A program made the position numbers and the translations under genes. Positions 35,720-45,352 of a DNA stretch of 64,000 nt are shown piece by piece. Under the pieces are notes generated by a model. That model was not told where the DNA came from and ran no database searches. It saw only the letters and a program-made list of their open reading frames with translations. The stretch is from Symbiodinium natans. Taxonomy: Eukaryota > Sar > Dinophyceae > Suessiales > Symbiodiniaceae. The DNA lies in NCBI GenBank assembly GCA_905221605.1, contig CAJNDS010002480.1, positions 317,501-381,500 on the forward strand, in the 5' to 3' direction. The stretch's first letter is position 1. Each line of letters opens with the position of its first letter.

Positions 35720-38700
35720 ATGTCGTCCCCGAGGCCTCATTCTGACTTTCCGACACATCCAGCATGGACACAGGTGAGGGATATGTTTACGTTCGCCAGG
35801 GATAATGCCAATCTGCAGGATGGATGCGTTGCCTGTTTTGATTTGGACCTGCTGGGCTCCCCCGTGGATGCTGGTGATGGCATGTTGTTGCGGGCCCGCG
35901 TTGTCCAAACAGCCCACGTCTGGTGCACGAACAGCCAAGCTGCAAATGTTGAGATAGCTGTTGATGACCGGAAGGTGTTGCTACGCCTCCGACGATGTGA
36001 TTATTACGCAGTGGCTCAGCATGCTTCCAAAGTCCGTGTTGCGTGGGTTGTTGCAAGGCCCTCCCCTGGGGCAGTGATCCTTGATGCCACTGTGGGACAC
36101 GCCTTTGTCATTGCGAATTGTGTGGTGCGACAGGACAGCACAGTGCATGTTGCAGAGGTCTTTAGTGGGGGTTTCTGCGGATGGTCCCAAGCAGCATGGC
36201 GCATGAGTGCCATGGGTGTGCCCAGCCGCACGTCCTGGCTTTTGGACGATGATACCAAGCTCGTTGACCCAGAAAGCCTGGTGAATGCCTGCCTTCAGGA
36301 CTGCACCCGCAGTGGCCGGGCCTCATTCCTGAAGGTCACACACGCATGGCAGCTTGGCCACCTTGATCGGGTTGAAGTCTTGATGGCCCGTGAGGCCCTG
36401 CGTGCCGAGATTGACTTTGGCCTTTGCAGGTCCCCGTGTGCCATGCATCGCTTGCAAGTCTTTGCGCCACCCCCGGATGACGCAGAGCCCACTCTTACAG
36501 CGTCGTTCTCCATTCTGCTCAGAGTTGACCAAGTGCTTGATGCTTTAGGGTTCGACGTGCAGTGCCCGGGCATCCAGGTTGCTGAGGCCTGTTTCCCGGC
36601 CATCCCCGTGCAGGCGTGCCACACTGGCCGTCCCTTGTCTTGTGTCGGTGCTGTGTACCAAGTCACCCAGGCTAGCCCTAAGTTCCCCCATATAGACCTT
36701 GACACGCGACCGCGCCCTAATGCTAAGGTTTTAGTTGTAGCCTCCCCCCAGGGTCTTGCATGCCTGATGCGCGACAGCAGTGATGTCTTTGCACAACTAA
36801 GGGCTGTTCTTCAGCCGGAGCATCCCCAGCTGACGGGTGCACAGGTTTTTACTGACGTACATGGCCGAATCCTGCACAGACTTTCAGACATGCCCACCTG
36901 CGTGTGCCTTCTCCCTGCGAGTGAGCCATTGCTTCCTGGCTTGCCGGCGTTGTCAGGCAATGAGGTGTGTGCGGCCCTGTTGACCAAGCGCCAGGCGCCT
37001 TACCACTTTGCGATCCCAGCTGGTGCTGCCACAGCGTGGTACGCGCGCTTCCCCACAGTCCTGCTTGAGCGCCTTGGATGGGACAGTGAGTTTGGACCGC
37101 TCCCAAACGCCGCAGGGGAGCAGCTGCATCTGACCATCCGTGCCAGTAAGCGCCCCTTGCTGGTGCCTCTTGCCGGCATGCTGGACTACCTTCGCTGCAC
37201 TCTCTTCCTGGAACAGCTGCGCATGCTCGTGCAAACATCCACGGGAGCAACTGTGATGACTGAACTTCAAGTCAATGCCCACACGGTGTCAGTACTTGCC
37301 TTGCCTGCTACCATGCCTACTGCAGCCGTTGCCCAATGCTGGGAGAATGCATCGTATTGCTTGGCCTTGGGCCCGGGGGTCCGTGTCTTCTCGGGGCCCT
37401 TCCCTCTACCAATCGACGCCGTGCTCGGCCATATCTCTGGTCAGGCGTTGCACCGTGCCGGGGGTGGACCACTTGTGCTTAGCGTGATGCCTGAGGTCCG
37501 AGGAGGAGGAGCCAAGGACGCTAACGTCCAATTAGCTAAGACCCGCCTTGCCACGGTTTTGCTTGATAGGGGTATAGACCTGCACGCTGCGGCTGTCGCA
37601 GTGGATAAGCTGATAGGAGCCAGGGGAGCGGCTGCGTGCCTCCAACAGGTCCAGGCCACTGACTTGCACCAGCGCTGGGAGGCCTTGACAGCGTTTGCGG
37701 CAGGGGCAGGCGTTACACTCCCGGAAGGAGACAATCGAGCCACGAAGGCGGCAGTCCGCATCCAGCGGGCTGTCCAAAGACGCAAGCTCCACAATCTGCC
37801 TACACCCGGTGCCAAGGACTTCTACATAGCCCCGGACATTTGGCGCAGTGTGGACGGCAACCCCGTCCCCATCATCCGATCCATCAGCCAAGGTGCCAGT
37901 GGGGTGATCCTGATGGACGCCGCACAGGCACGCAAGGAGGACTTGGCCCTGCTCCGTGAGATGAAAGCAGATAGCCTGTGCGTGCTGGTGCTTGGCCATG
38001 AATGCCCTGAGCCGGACCGCTGCGCCGGCAAAGTGAGCGTGTCTGCTACACATGCCACCACCCAGGAGCCTCATTTGCTTGCCGCCTGCATGCACAACGT
38101 GGGCACCACGGAAGTTAGGCCAAAGTACAAGCAACAGGCCACTGTAACTGTAGAGGGGATGACGTGTTGCTCCTTCAGCATGTACAGGGATGACTTAGCC
38201 GACGGTCAGGATTGGCAGACCATTGCCAAGCAACCAGTCCGGGAGGCGCAGCAAGCCTTCACAGCACCAGGGCAGGACCGCATCCTTGTTCACCCGTGGG
38301 GCCGCTCTTTTCGTGCTGATGGCAAGGCCTCTCTGCCGCAGGCGTCCGACTCCATCCAGTTTCATGCCAAGGTACCAGACGCTCAACTCCCCGCTGTCTT
38401 GCGCAAAAGTGGCTTCAACCATGTGTACGTGCTGCCAAAAAGCTGGGAGGACTCCAGGCCGCTCCCGGAATGGGCCATTGTCTGGCTGCCTGGTGGCCGG
38501 AGCGAGGCAGAGAGGCTAGCACTTTTGGTCCCCCACCAACATGGCCTTGTGCGAGGTCGCAATCGCTATGGCCTGCGTGTGCCAGCTGCCGAGTTCTCGG
38601 CAACCTTCAAACAACTGCGACCTGCCGACACCGTGCCAGAAAATATCCAAGTCCGCCTCTTGTTTAAGGTAGGCCCACTACCAGCCAAAGCTTCCCAGGA

Positions 38701-39031
38701 GGAGTTGGCTCAATGGGCAGGCAAGCTAGGCTGGAAGGTGAAGGTGTTGAAAATGTTGGGGCCAGCGCACTGGCTAGTTGGCTCAGCCTCCTCACCACCA
38801 ACCACACTGCCTACGTTCAATGACTGCCCAGTGCTCATAGCGGCAGTCCCTTCACGTGCGGCTGCCAAACCAGTCGTGCAAGCTGGACGATTGCCAGACC
38901 TGCCTGCCTCTGTTCCTGCAACATCCTCGCAGACTTTCGCTGGCGACGCCCACACCCAACGGACCCTTGGGGCGCTTACCTGCAGCAGCAAGGCCGCGCC
39001 ATCCGTCCGCCGCAACAGCCTACCAGCCTGA
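35720..39031 (+). CDS. LINE ORF1, long, with methyltransferase-like motif
   Basis: From ATG 35720-35722 about 1,100 codons are open. At about residues 140-175 it reads HVAEVFSGGFCGWSQAAWRM, resembling motif I of C5-cytosine methyltransferases (F-x-G-x-G context). I do not find the PCQ (motif IV) or ENV (motif VI) catalytic motifs, so any enzyme part is broken or was a different fold. Dinoflagellate retrotransposons carrying methyltransferases are known. The rest is unassigned. The natural protein probably switches to the -1 frame near 38.9 kb. Confidence 0.65.
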   Translation: MSSPRPHSDFPTHPAWTQVRDMFTFARDNANLQDGCVACFDLDLLGSPVDAGDGMLLRARVVQTAHVWCTNSQAANVEIAVDDRKVLLRLRRCDYYAVAQHASKVRVAWVVARPSPGAVILDATVGHAFVIANCVVRQDSTVHVAEVFSGGFCGWSQAAWRMSAMGVPSRTSWLLDDDTKLVDPESLVNACLQDCTRSGRASFLKVTHAWQLGHLDRVEVLMAREALRAEIDFGLCRSPCAMHRLQVFAPPPDDAEPTLTASFSILLRVDQVLDALGFDVQCPGIQVAEACFPAIPVQACHTGRPLSCVGAVYQVTQASPKFPHIDLDTRPRPNAKVLVVASPQGLACLMRDSSDVFAQLRAVLQPEHPQLTGAQVFTDVHGRILHRLSDMPTCVCLLPASEPLLPGLPALSGNEVCAALLTKRQAPYHFAIPAGAATAWYARFPTVLLERLGWDSEFGPLPNAAGEQLHLTIRASKRPLLVPLAGMLDYLRCTLFLEQLRMLVQTSTGATVMTELQVNAHTVSVLALPATMPTAAVAQCWENASYCLALGPGVRVFSGPFPLPIDAVLGHISGQALHRAGGGPLVLSVMPEVRGGGAKDANVQLAKTRLATVLLDRGIDLHAAAVAVDKLIGARGAAACLQQVQATDLHQRWEALTAFAAGAGVTLPEGDNRATKAAVRIQRAVQRRKLHNLPTPGAKDFYIAPDIWRSVDGNPVPIIRSISQGASGVILMDAAQARKEDLALLREMKADSLCVLVLGHECPEPDRCAGKVSVSATHATTQEPHLLAACMHNVGTTEVRPKYKQQATVTVEGMTCCSFSMYRDDLADGQDWQTIAKQPVREAQQAFTAPGQDRILVHPWGRSFRADGKASLPQASDSIQFHAKVPDAQLPAVLRKSGFNHVYVLPKSWEDSRPLPEWAIVWLPGGRSEAERLALLVPHQHGLVRGRNRYGLRVPAAEFSATFKQLRPADTVPENIQVRLLFKVGPLPAKASQEELAQWAGKLGWKVKVLKMLGPAHWLVGSASSPPTTLPTFNDCPVLIAAVPSRAAAKPVVQAGRLPDLPASVPATSSQTFAGDAHTQRTLGALTCSSKAAPSVRRNSLPA

Positions 39032-39384
39032 AGGCCAATCCTGGGGAGGTTCAATTGCAGGCGCAGGTCTCAGGCCAGGATAAGCGCATAGCTGCACTGG
39101 AGCTCGGCATGGCCAGGTTGCAATCGGCAGTCGAGACTGAGTCCAAGCACAGAGCCCATGACCAGCAACAACACCAGGAGGACATGACAGCTGTGCGAGG
39201 AGAACTGCAACAGCTCGGGGCTAGCCTGAGTGCGCAGTTCCAACATAGTCTTGAGTCCCTGCAGGCAGCCCAACGCCAGCAGGAATCCCAAATGCAGACA
39301 GGCCTGAATAAACTCAAGCAGCTCATCCTTGCCCAGAGCGAGAACAAGCGCCCGCGCACGGGCGGTGCTGGGGATGCCCTCTGA
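38881..39384 (+). CDS. LINE ORF1 C-terminus in shifted frame, coiled coil
   Basis: In the -1 frame the text reads DPWGAYLQQQGRAIRPPQQP and then a heptad-rich helix (DKRIAALELGMARLQSAVET; SLESLQAAQRQQESQMQTGL) ending TGA. The frame joins the preceding ORF without any stop-delimited gap, suggesting a 1-bp indel or frameshift. The coiled coil probably mediates ORF1p multimerisation (inference). Confidence 0.6.
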   Translation, partial: SWTIARPACLCSCNILADFRWRRPHPTDPWGAYLQQQGRAIRPPQQPTSLKANPGEVQLQAQVSGQDKRIAALELGMARLQSAVETESKHRAHDQQQHQEDMTAVRGELQQLGASLSAQFQHSLESLQAAQRQQESQMQTGLNKLKQLILAQSENKRPRTGGAGDAL

Positions 39385-39408
39385 CTACTACTGGGGTGGG
39401 GTCGTTGG

Positions 39409-40953
39409 GTGCGTGCTGGCACCAATGGCCCTCAAAAGGGGTCCCGAGACAACATTGACCTTGACCCCTGTTCCTCCAGCACATGCTCCACAGCCGGCAT
39501 TCACCACTCTGACAGGGCCTACCCCGGGCATCTTGGTATGCATGTGGCCTGGTTTGTGCCCCTCCCTTTTTGCTTTGGTTTTGTGGCTTTCTTGGCCTTG
39601 CTACACACCTTTCCCGCAAGGGAACGTGCCACTTCTGGCCCAAGTCCGGGTTTTGGAGCCCGGCATGGAAACCTGGGCCTGATGTGGGCTTTTCCTTGCA
39701 TTTCGCACTGCAGTAATGGTGCCTGGTCACCCTCTGTCAACAGTTTCCGTGACCCTTTTGAAAGCCCCAGCTGCTCGCTGACTTCCGTCTGGTTGGTGAT
39801 TGCTGACGCTTCTAGATGGTGCGGCTGGCCAACACATGGCCTGCGCATCGGTGAGGCCTCCCATCCAGGTCCGGCCCAGCAACTTCTCCTCTCCACGTTC
39901 TTTCCGCAGACAACCTGCCCAACAAGGCCCACTCCTCCGCCCCGCCGCCGACCACGTCCGCCGACACCAGGCCACATCTGCGACATTGCTGTGCTGAATC
40001 CCACGTCCATTCTGCACAAAGCCGCCCTTGTAAGCCGCGTTGGTGCCCACATCCTGTGCGTGTCGGAAACCTCCGCGGTTGCTAGAGCTCAGCAGATTGA
40101 GGGAGTGGCCCTTCGACGCCTGGGGTACACCTCCAGATGGGGGCACCCGGTCGCCCCCCATACCCGTGACGGTCAGGCGCACGACACGCTTCGGGGACTG
40201 GCCAGCGGGGTTGCCATCCTTAGCAGCCTCCCATCCAGACCGTCTGTGACACCGCTGCCCGCTGAGCCGTACCAGGCGGGCAGATTGTGCGAAAGTTTCA
40301 TTCGGATTGGGGCCATGGAGGTTCGATTCTTGGCGGTCTACGGCACGCCGGCGAATAACCCCAAGGCACGTGAGCTGAACCAGACCTTGCTGCAGACTGC
40401 TTTCGACCGTGCCACTGCTAATCGTATCCCGTGCGTGATTGCGGGGGATTTTAATACTGACCCGCTTGCCCTCCCGGCCGGTGAGCTCTTCCGGGCGCGA
40501 GGGTACCGCGAGGCTTTTGAGCTGGCCTACGCCCAGACGGGACTGGAGCTACCGCCAACGCGCAAAGGTGCCACACGACATGACACCATGTTGCTGCACC
40601 CTGCCTTGGTGGCGCTGTGGGATAGTGCCTCTGTCCTTGTGCACTGTCACCTGTTTGATGCCCATGCGCCTCTCGTTGTGCGACTACACACACCCCAGCA
40701 GCTGCCTTGCCTTCATCGCTGGACGTTGCCAAAGCCATGGGCCCAGTACAATCCTGACCCTGCCCTTCTTGCCAGTCAATGTGAGACCCGGTGTCCTGCC
40801 GTGATCGCGCAGGCTGAGCGATGCCAAACGGTTGATGACGTTGACAAATGCTTCCGCTCCTGGTCCCAGACCATCGAGCATGCTGTGGACGCCTGCCTTA
40901 GCCGCCAGCACAGTGAGGACCCCATTGCGCAGCCGCAGCTCGGCCTCTTGTGA
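39409..40953 (+). CDS. LINE AP-type endonuclease domain
   Basis: Same frame as the coiled coil after one stop. It contains GLRIGEASHPGP, then an exonuclease-endonuclease-phosphatase fold: NPTSILHKAALV, ILCVSETSAV (catalytic Glu), AGDFNTDP (Asp/Asn pair), GATRHDTMLLHPAL and FDAHAPLVV in place of the usual SDH motif. It would nick the target to prime reverse transcription. The His of the SDH-like motif is present as DAH. Confidence 0.75.
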   Translation: MRAGTNGPQKGSRDNIDLDPCSSSTCSTAGIHHSDRAYPGHLGMHVAWFVPLPFCFGFVAFLALLHTFPARERATSGPSPGFGARHGNLGLMWAFPCISHCSNGAWSPSVNSFRDPFESPSCSLTSVWLVIADASRWCGWPTHGLRIGEASHPGPAQQLLLSTFFPQTTCPTRPTPPPRRRPRPPTPGHICDIAVLNPTSILHKAALVSRVGAHILCVSETSAVARAQQIEGVALRRLGYTSRWGHPVAPHTRDGQAHDTLRGLASGVAILSSLPSRPSVTPLPAEPYQAGRLCESFIRIGAMEVRFLAVYGTPANNPKARELNQTLLQTAFDRATANRIPCVIAGDFNTDPLALPAGELFRARGYREAFELAYAQTGLELPPTRKGATRHDTMLLHPALVALWDSASVLVHCHLFDAHAPLVVRLHTPQQLPCLHRWTLPKPWAQYNPDPALLASQCETRCPAVIAQAERCQTVDDVDKCFRSWSQTIEHAVDACLSRQHSEDPIAQPQLGLL

Positions 40954-40971
40954 AAGGAGTGTGGACGTTGC

Positions 40972-41799
40972 ATGCCGCGGACCTTGACCCCGTGCCCCAT
41001 GCCACAACTCTTCCGCCAAGCGCGGGATGGGGATTACCAGCCTGACCAGGAGGCCACGTCCTATTTGAGCAGAAGCGCATTAAACAAGTACGTCGCGTGC
41101 AGACCCTGCTCCGCACTACCCAGGCGTTCACCCGTGGCGGTCGCTCGCCTGACCTCAGCCAACAAACCGAGCTTGACCAGCAATGGCGTGCCATACTCAG
41201 AGGCAAGGGGTAGGTATGGTATGCCTTTCGGCCATTGGTTACTGGGGATTGCTATCTTCCCGCTTGTCCCCGTTAGCCCACCAAGCCAGGAGTGGCTCAC
41301 CACCTGCCTTGCATACCTGCAGCATGACTGCAGGGCCCTTGTGCGTCAGGAGGCTAAACGCAGGCATGACTTGTTCAAGTACCGGCTGGAAATGGATAGG
41401 AAGCACGGTTCCTCCACCCAGGGGTTCGCGGCCATGCGACCGGACCAACATCCCCCAATCACGTGCGTCCAAGCCCCCATTGCCTGCAAAGCTGTCTTTC
41501 ACCGGCAGATAGGACCGCAGACGTACCGCTACAAGCTGGACGCTGGGGTGCACCTTGAGCCTTGGCAGGATTTTCTAGTCTACAATCAGCGCTGCGCTGG
41601 CAGGGCCCAACAGGACGGCTTTGTCGACTTTGAGTGCGAACACAAACCCCCCTGTGAGGTCCAGGTGCAGCAGGAGAAATTTGCTACCGCACCCCATGAA
41701 CAACTGCGGCCTTCACTGCCTTCTGGGGGCCCCTCTGGCAGCGGGATAGCCCTGACCAAGCTGCATCTCTGCACGAGTGGCCCGCGTTCACCAGGCTGA
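40972..41799 (+). CDS. LINE region between endonuclease and RT
   Basis: Open for 275 codons, readable mainly from about 41200 (SQEWLTTCLAYLQHDCRALV; FVDFECEHKPPCEVQVQQEK). It corresponds to the linker that precedes RT in such elements. Frame changes on both sides indicate decay. Confidence 0.55.
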   Translation: MPRTLTPCPMPQLFRQARDGDYQPDQEATSYLSRSALNKYVACRPCSALPRRSPVAVARLTSANKPSLTSNGVPYSEARGRYGMPFGHWLLGIAIFPLVPVSPPSQEWLTTCLAYLQHDCRALVRQEAKRRHDLFKYRLEMDRKHGSSTQGFAAMRPDQHPPITCVQAPIACKAVFHRQIGPQTYRYKLDAGVHLEPWQDFLVYNQRCAGRAQQDGFVDFECEHKPPCEVQVQQEKFATAPHEQLRPSLPSGGPSGSGIALTKLHLCTSGPRSPG

Positions 41800-41834
41800 T
41801 TGAGCGCTTTGGGCCTGCCCTCCCTGCCATTGAC

Positions 41835-42875
41835 GTGCGTCTTGATCGGGTCGAGTTGTGGCAGGAGGTCCTCCGTGACATGCCGGCCCGTAAGGCTACC
41901 GGCATCTGTGGCTGGGCGCCGGCTGAGCTTAAACAGCTTCCAACACCTGCCATTGCGGCCCTTACCAAGGTGTTTGCCGCGGCCGTGCGTTGCGGCATGC
42001 CTGCGCATCTCATGCAAGCTAGGGTGTGCGTCCTTGCCAAGGTCCAGGCACCCACCTCTATGCGACAGAGCCGACCCATACTTGTCCTGAGCACGCTCTA
42101 TAGACTGTGGTCTTCAGTCCTCACACGTCAGGTCTTGTCTGAGTACGGTCGCCGCTTCTCCAGGGCAGTTATGGGTTCACTGCCAGGGCGCTCCGCCCCT
42201 GACCTCTACATCCGCCAGCAACACGCCATCGAGGTTGCCAAGATGAGCAATGAACCACTCCTTGGCGCCAGCATAGACATTGTGAAGTGTTTCAACCAAC
42301 TCCCGTGGCCGCCTCTAAGATTCCTGCTGTGTCATACCGGCTGCCCTGCCCACCTTGTTGACTTCTGGCAGGATTGCTTGCGCCGCCTCAGCCGCCACCC
42401 TGCCCTGGGTGGTACTTTGGGGCCTGGTGTGCACTCTTGTAATGGTGCCCCGGAAGGTGACCCCTTCTCTGTGGCTGCCATGGCAGCAGTTTGCCATGCG
42501 GTTGATTGCCTCCTCGGTACCGTTGCCGCCCACATCCACACATACGTTGACAACTGGTCCTGGCATGCCTCCACGCCGGATGCCTTCAGTATTGCCACAC
42601 AAGAGGTCCTGGCTTTCTTGACAGCAGTGAAACTTCCTGTCGATTGGGTCAAATCCTACGGGTGGGCCACCAAGGGGTCCCTCTGTACCTGGCTGACTAC
42701 CACATGGCAGGCATGTTTCCCTGAGGGTGTTGAGGTCCCTGTTGTCACCAGCGCAAAGAACTGGGGGCCGCTTACCAGTTTGACCGCCGCAACCATGCTC
42801 AGGTGCGACGTGACAAGAAGGAGGCTGGCATGGCGCGTCTGCGCCGGCTTGAAAAGCAGGAGCGGCCTCTGCTGA
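41835..42875 (+). CDS. LINE reverse transcriptase, fingers and palm
   Basis: RT blocks in order: KATGICGWAPAELK; RPILVLSTLYRLWSSVL; motif A GASIDIVKCFNQLPW (catalytic Asp at IDI); motif B NGAPEGDPFSVAAM; motif C HTYVDNWSW. Motif C is YVDN rather than YxDD; the first, metal-binding Asp is kept. The C-terminal 30 codons drift out of frame. Confidence 0.82.
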   Translation: MRLDRVELWQEVLRDMPARKATGICGWAPAELKQLPTPAIAALTKVFAAAVRCGMPAHLMQARVCVLAKVQAPTSMRQSRPILVLSTLYRLWSSVLTRQVLSEYGRRFSRAVMGSLPGRSAPDLYIRQQHAIEVAKMSNEPLLGASIDIVKCFNQLPWPPLRFLLCHTGCPAHLVDFWQDCLRRLSRHPALGGTLGPGVHSCNGAPEGDPFSVAAMAAVCHAVDCLLGTVAAHIHTYVDNWSWHASTPDAFSIATQEVLAFLTAVKLPVDWVKSYGWATKGSLCTWLTTTWQACFPEGVEVPVVTSAKNWGPLTSLTAATMLRCDVTRRRLAWRVCAGLKSRSGLC

Positions 42876-43528
42876 ACAAGGCCCACTTGATCCAGACGAG
42901 CGTCTGGCCGTCTTGCATGTTCGGCACCGAGGGCGCCTGCTTCAGCAAGAAGGACTTCGCTGACCTGCGAGGCCTGGCCGCCGCTGCACTCGTTGGGCCC
43001 TGCCGTGCGAAGTCCCCTTACCTAGCCCTGACGTGCCTTCATGACGCACTGCAGGACCCGGAGCACTACGCGCTTGAGCAACAAGTTCAGGCCCTACGCC
43101 GGCTGATGCAGGTTGATACGAGTACTGCCACTTCCATGCTTGCTGTCGCAACTGGAACAGAGCCCGCCCAGGTCTCTGTTCAAGGGCCAGCCACTGCCTT
43201 GGTCCGCGCACTTGCGGCCGTTAACCTACGCATAGACCTTGACGGAGTCATCAAGTGTCCGGACAACACCAGGATACGGCTCTGGACAGCCAACCGGTAT
43301 GAGGTCCGCCAGGGACTTGCCCGTGCCTGGAACCACCACGCTGAGCACCAGGTAGCTCACCGCAAGGGTCTGCATGCTGCCGGCACACCCATGCCCACCG
43401 AAACTGCGGCCATTCTTCGCCGCTTCACCGCCACGGAGGTCTCCGTTGTGTCCAAGTACATCACCGGGGCCTTTTACTCAGGCATGACCAAACAAAAGTG
43501 GGACCCAGCCAATCCTGCTGCTTGGTAG
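42803..43528 (+). CDS. LINE RT thumb/connection in shifted frame
   Basis: Continues the RT after a -1 shift: RRLEKQERPLLNKAHLIQTS, then VWPSCMFGTEGACFSKKDF and ALRRLMQVDTSTATSMLAVA. Ends KWDPANPAAW and a stop where a CxxC zinc-knuckle pair would be expected. The following frame reads GRPDHKAHRLLEC, the second half of the knuckle, so a small indel has destroyed it. Confidence 0.65.
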   Translation: MRRDKKEAGMARLRRLEKQERPLLNKAHLIQTSVWPSCMFGTEGACFSKKDFADLRGLAAAALVGPCRAKSPYLALTCLHDALQDPEHYALEQQVQALRRLMQVDTSTATSMLAVATGTEPAQVSVQGPATALVRALAAVNLRIDLDGVIKCPDNTRIRLWTANRYEVRQGLARAWNHHAEHQVAHRKGLHAAGTPMPTETAAILRRFTATEVSVVSKYITGAFYSGMTKQKWDPANPAAW

Positions 43529-43568
43529 ACCTGACCACAAAGCACATCGGCTACTGGAGTGCACAGCC

Positions 43569-45110
43569 TTGAGTGAGGTACGGGAGCCCTGGCTGCCATG
43601 GATTCACCCGATCCTGGAAGAGTGGCCCCACTGGACACATGGACCATACGCCGTCCAGCCCCCTTCGGTTGAGGTTCCTAGGTTAGTCTTTGCCACCCGT
43701 AAGTTGGTTCCCCCACAAAATGCACCTGCCCTTGCCTCCGTGCAACGCCTACCTACTTTGCGGCTCTTCACCGATGGCTCCTGCAGGCACCCAACCACCC
43801 CTATCGCGAGCCATGCTGGCTATGGGGTTGTCATGGACACGGCCCAGGGTGAGCATGACCAAAGACACCGCATTGAAGCTTGGAGGGTAGGAGCACCTGT
43901 CCTTAGCCTTTTCTCGGTTGTTGATAGGGGTTTAGTGCCAGGGGTTCAGACCATCACCCGTGCTGAGTTGTGCGCCCTCGTACAAGCGCTGCGCTTTGCC
44001 CGCGTGAGTGGCCACGCAGACGTGCACATTTTCACTGATAGTCAGGTTGCCCTTAGTGAGGTCCGTAGGGTTGTAGCAGGGGGTAGCCCACACTTTCCTG
44101 AGTTCGCTGAGGCCATTTCTGAAGCATGGTCCCTGGCTGTGACACTCCGCAAAATTAAGGCCCACCGGGATCTTGATAGCTTGCAGGGTCAGGAACTGTG
44201 GGATGCGTTGGGCAATGCAAGCGCGGATGCTGCAGCAAAAGCTGCAGTTCGAGCCGACATGCAGCTTGTCAGCACCATGGTGGACCAAGTTGCTGAGTGG
44301 GTCACCCGACAGCGTGATGCGTTGCTCCTGTACTACCGCTTCGTGCTGGCCATATCTGGCGAGGACAACAGGCTGCGGACGCAGGCTGGTCAGCGTGCCC
44401 AGTCACTAGAGCCGGTCCTTGACACTGAGGTCCCGACAGAGACAACGCGACAGTGGGAGGAATGGAAGGCCCTAGGACGTGACCACAGCATCCGTTGGGG
44501 AGTGCCGCCTTTTCAGCGTGACTGGCTCCTGTGTCAAGAATGGCCACCGTGGTTTACAGTTCCTGTTTGGGAGTGGCTTCGAAAACTCCGTTGGGCAAAT
44601 GCCGCGCAGGGAACCCTGACCACTGGAATCACCTACACAGAGCTGCTGGTGCATTTTGTCTGCAGTACAGGTCAGTGTCCGCCTGTGCGGACCCAGGCCG
44701 TCGACGGTCCCAAGTACATGGACGCCAGCACTGGTGGCATGCTGGTGCACAACACGCCTCTGCGGGAATGGACGTTGGCATTGGTGACATGCTGCCGCTG
44801 TTTGGAGCGCGTCTCCGGACAGCGCCTACTGCCACATAAGCGTCGAAAAGTGTACTCGCTTCGCCTCGTTGGTATCCCCCAGCCGCGTAGTGGACTGCAA
44901 CAACGACCCTGCACTGACGTGGTGCCAGACATGGCAGAGCTGCTCCGACAAGTGCTGATGGGCCACAGCGTAGGTCCACTAGTCAGTTATTGCATATCTT
45001 ATACGGGCCCCATTTTCGTGCCCCCTAGAGACCTGAGCAATGCTTGGAATGAGTCGAGTTCTCAAACGAGACACGACATGGGCAGGTGGCTCCGTAGAAT
45101 TCGAGGCTAA
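43569..45110 (+). CDS. LINE ribonuclease H domain and C-terminus
   Basis: RNase H1 motifs: RLFTDGSC (Asp), ITRAELCALVQAL (Glu), HIFTDSQVAL (Asp), KIKAHRDLD, and GNASADAAAKAA (Asn-Ala-x-Asp). All acidic catalytic positions appear intact. A 250-residue C-terminal extension follows, with CCRCLERVSGQRLLPHKRRK, unassigned. It degrades RNA in RNA:DNA hybrids during element replication (family knowledge). Confidence 0.8.
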   Translation: MSEVREPWLPWIHPILEEWPHWTHGPYAVQPPSVEVPRLVFATRKLVPPQNAPALASVQRLPTLRLFTDGSCRHPTTPIASHAGYGVVMDTAQGEHDQRHRIEAWRVGAPVLSLFSVVDRGLVPGVQTITRAELCALVQALRFARVSGHADVHIFTDSQVALSEVRRVVAGGSPHFPEFAEAISEAWSLAVTLRKIKAHRDLDSLQGQELWDALGNASADAAAKAAVRADMQLVSTMVDQVAEWVTRQRDALLLYYRFVLAISGEDNRLRTQAGQRAQSLEPVLDTEVPTETTRQWEEWKALGRDHSIRWGVPPFQRDWLLCQEWPPWFTVPVWEWLRKLRWANAAQGTLTTGITYTELLVHFVCSTGQCPPVRTQAVDGPKYMDASTGGMLVHNTPLREWTLALVTCCRCLERVSGQRLLPHKRRKVYSLRLVGIPQPRSGLQQRPCTDVVPDMAELLRQVLMGHSVGPLVSYCISYTGPIFVPPRDLSNAWNESSSQTRHDMGRWLRRIRG

Positions 45111-45186
45111 CTTTTCACCAGGACCAAGGACAAGATGGCACGCAGCCGCTTCTGCAGGCGCGTGCTTCCTCTTCAGGAGAGTGTGA

Positions 45187-45352
45187 GGTTCAGGGTTCAG
45201 GGTTCAGGGTTCAGGGTTCAGGGTTCAGGGTTTAGGGTTTAGGGTTTAGGGTGTAGGGTTTAGGGTTTAGGGTTTAGGGTTTAGGGTTTAGGGTTTAGGG
45301 TTTAGGGTTTAGGGTTTAGGGTTTAGGGTTTAGGGTTTAGGGTTTAGGGTTG
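45187..45352 (+). repeat. TTCAGGG block then TTTAGGG array, 3' border of LINE
   Basis: About six GGTTCAG units (45189-45231) grade into about 17 TTTAGGG units. A T8G11 homopolymer junction lies at 45462-45482. Confidence 0.95.

Larger units (their letters stand above)
35640..45187 (+). mobile_element. degenerate full-length non-LTR retrotransposon, telomere-flanked
   Basis: About 9.5 kb on the plus strand, in order: long ORF1 with a methyltransferase-like motif, coiled coil, AP-type endonuclease, RT, a zinc-knuckle remnant and RNase H. Frame changes occur near 38.9, 41.8, 42.8 and 43.5 kb and stops at 39382 and 40951, so this copy is probably dead. The 5' edge follows GGGTTCAGGGTTCAGG and the 3' edge runs straight into (GGTTCAG)n and TTTAGGG. 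This fits insertion into telomere-like repeats, as in the Bombyx SART/TRAS and other telomeric LINEs (family knowledge), or a telomere-like 3' tail. Confidence 0.85.

Noticed and set aside
36849-37250. Minus-strand ORFs across the LINE
   Set aside because: GC-rich antisense shadows of the ORF1, endonuclease and RNase H frames.
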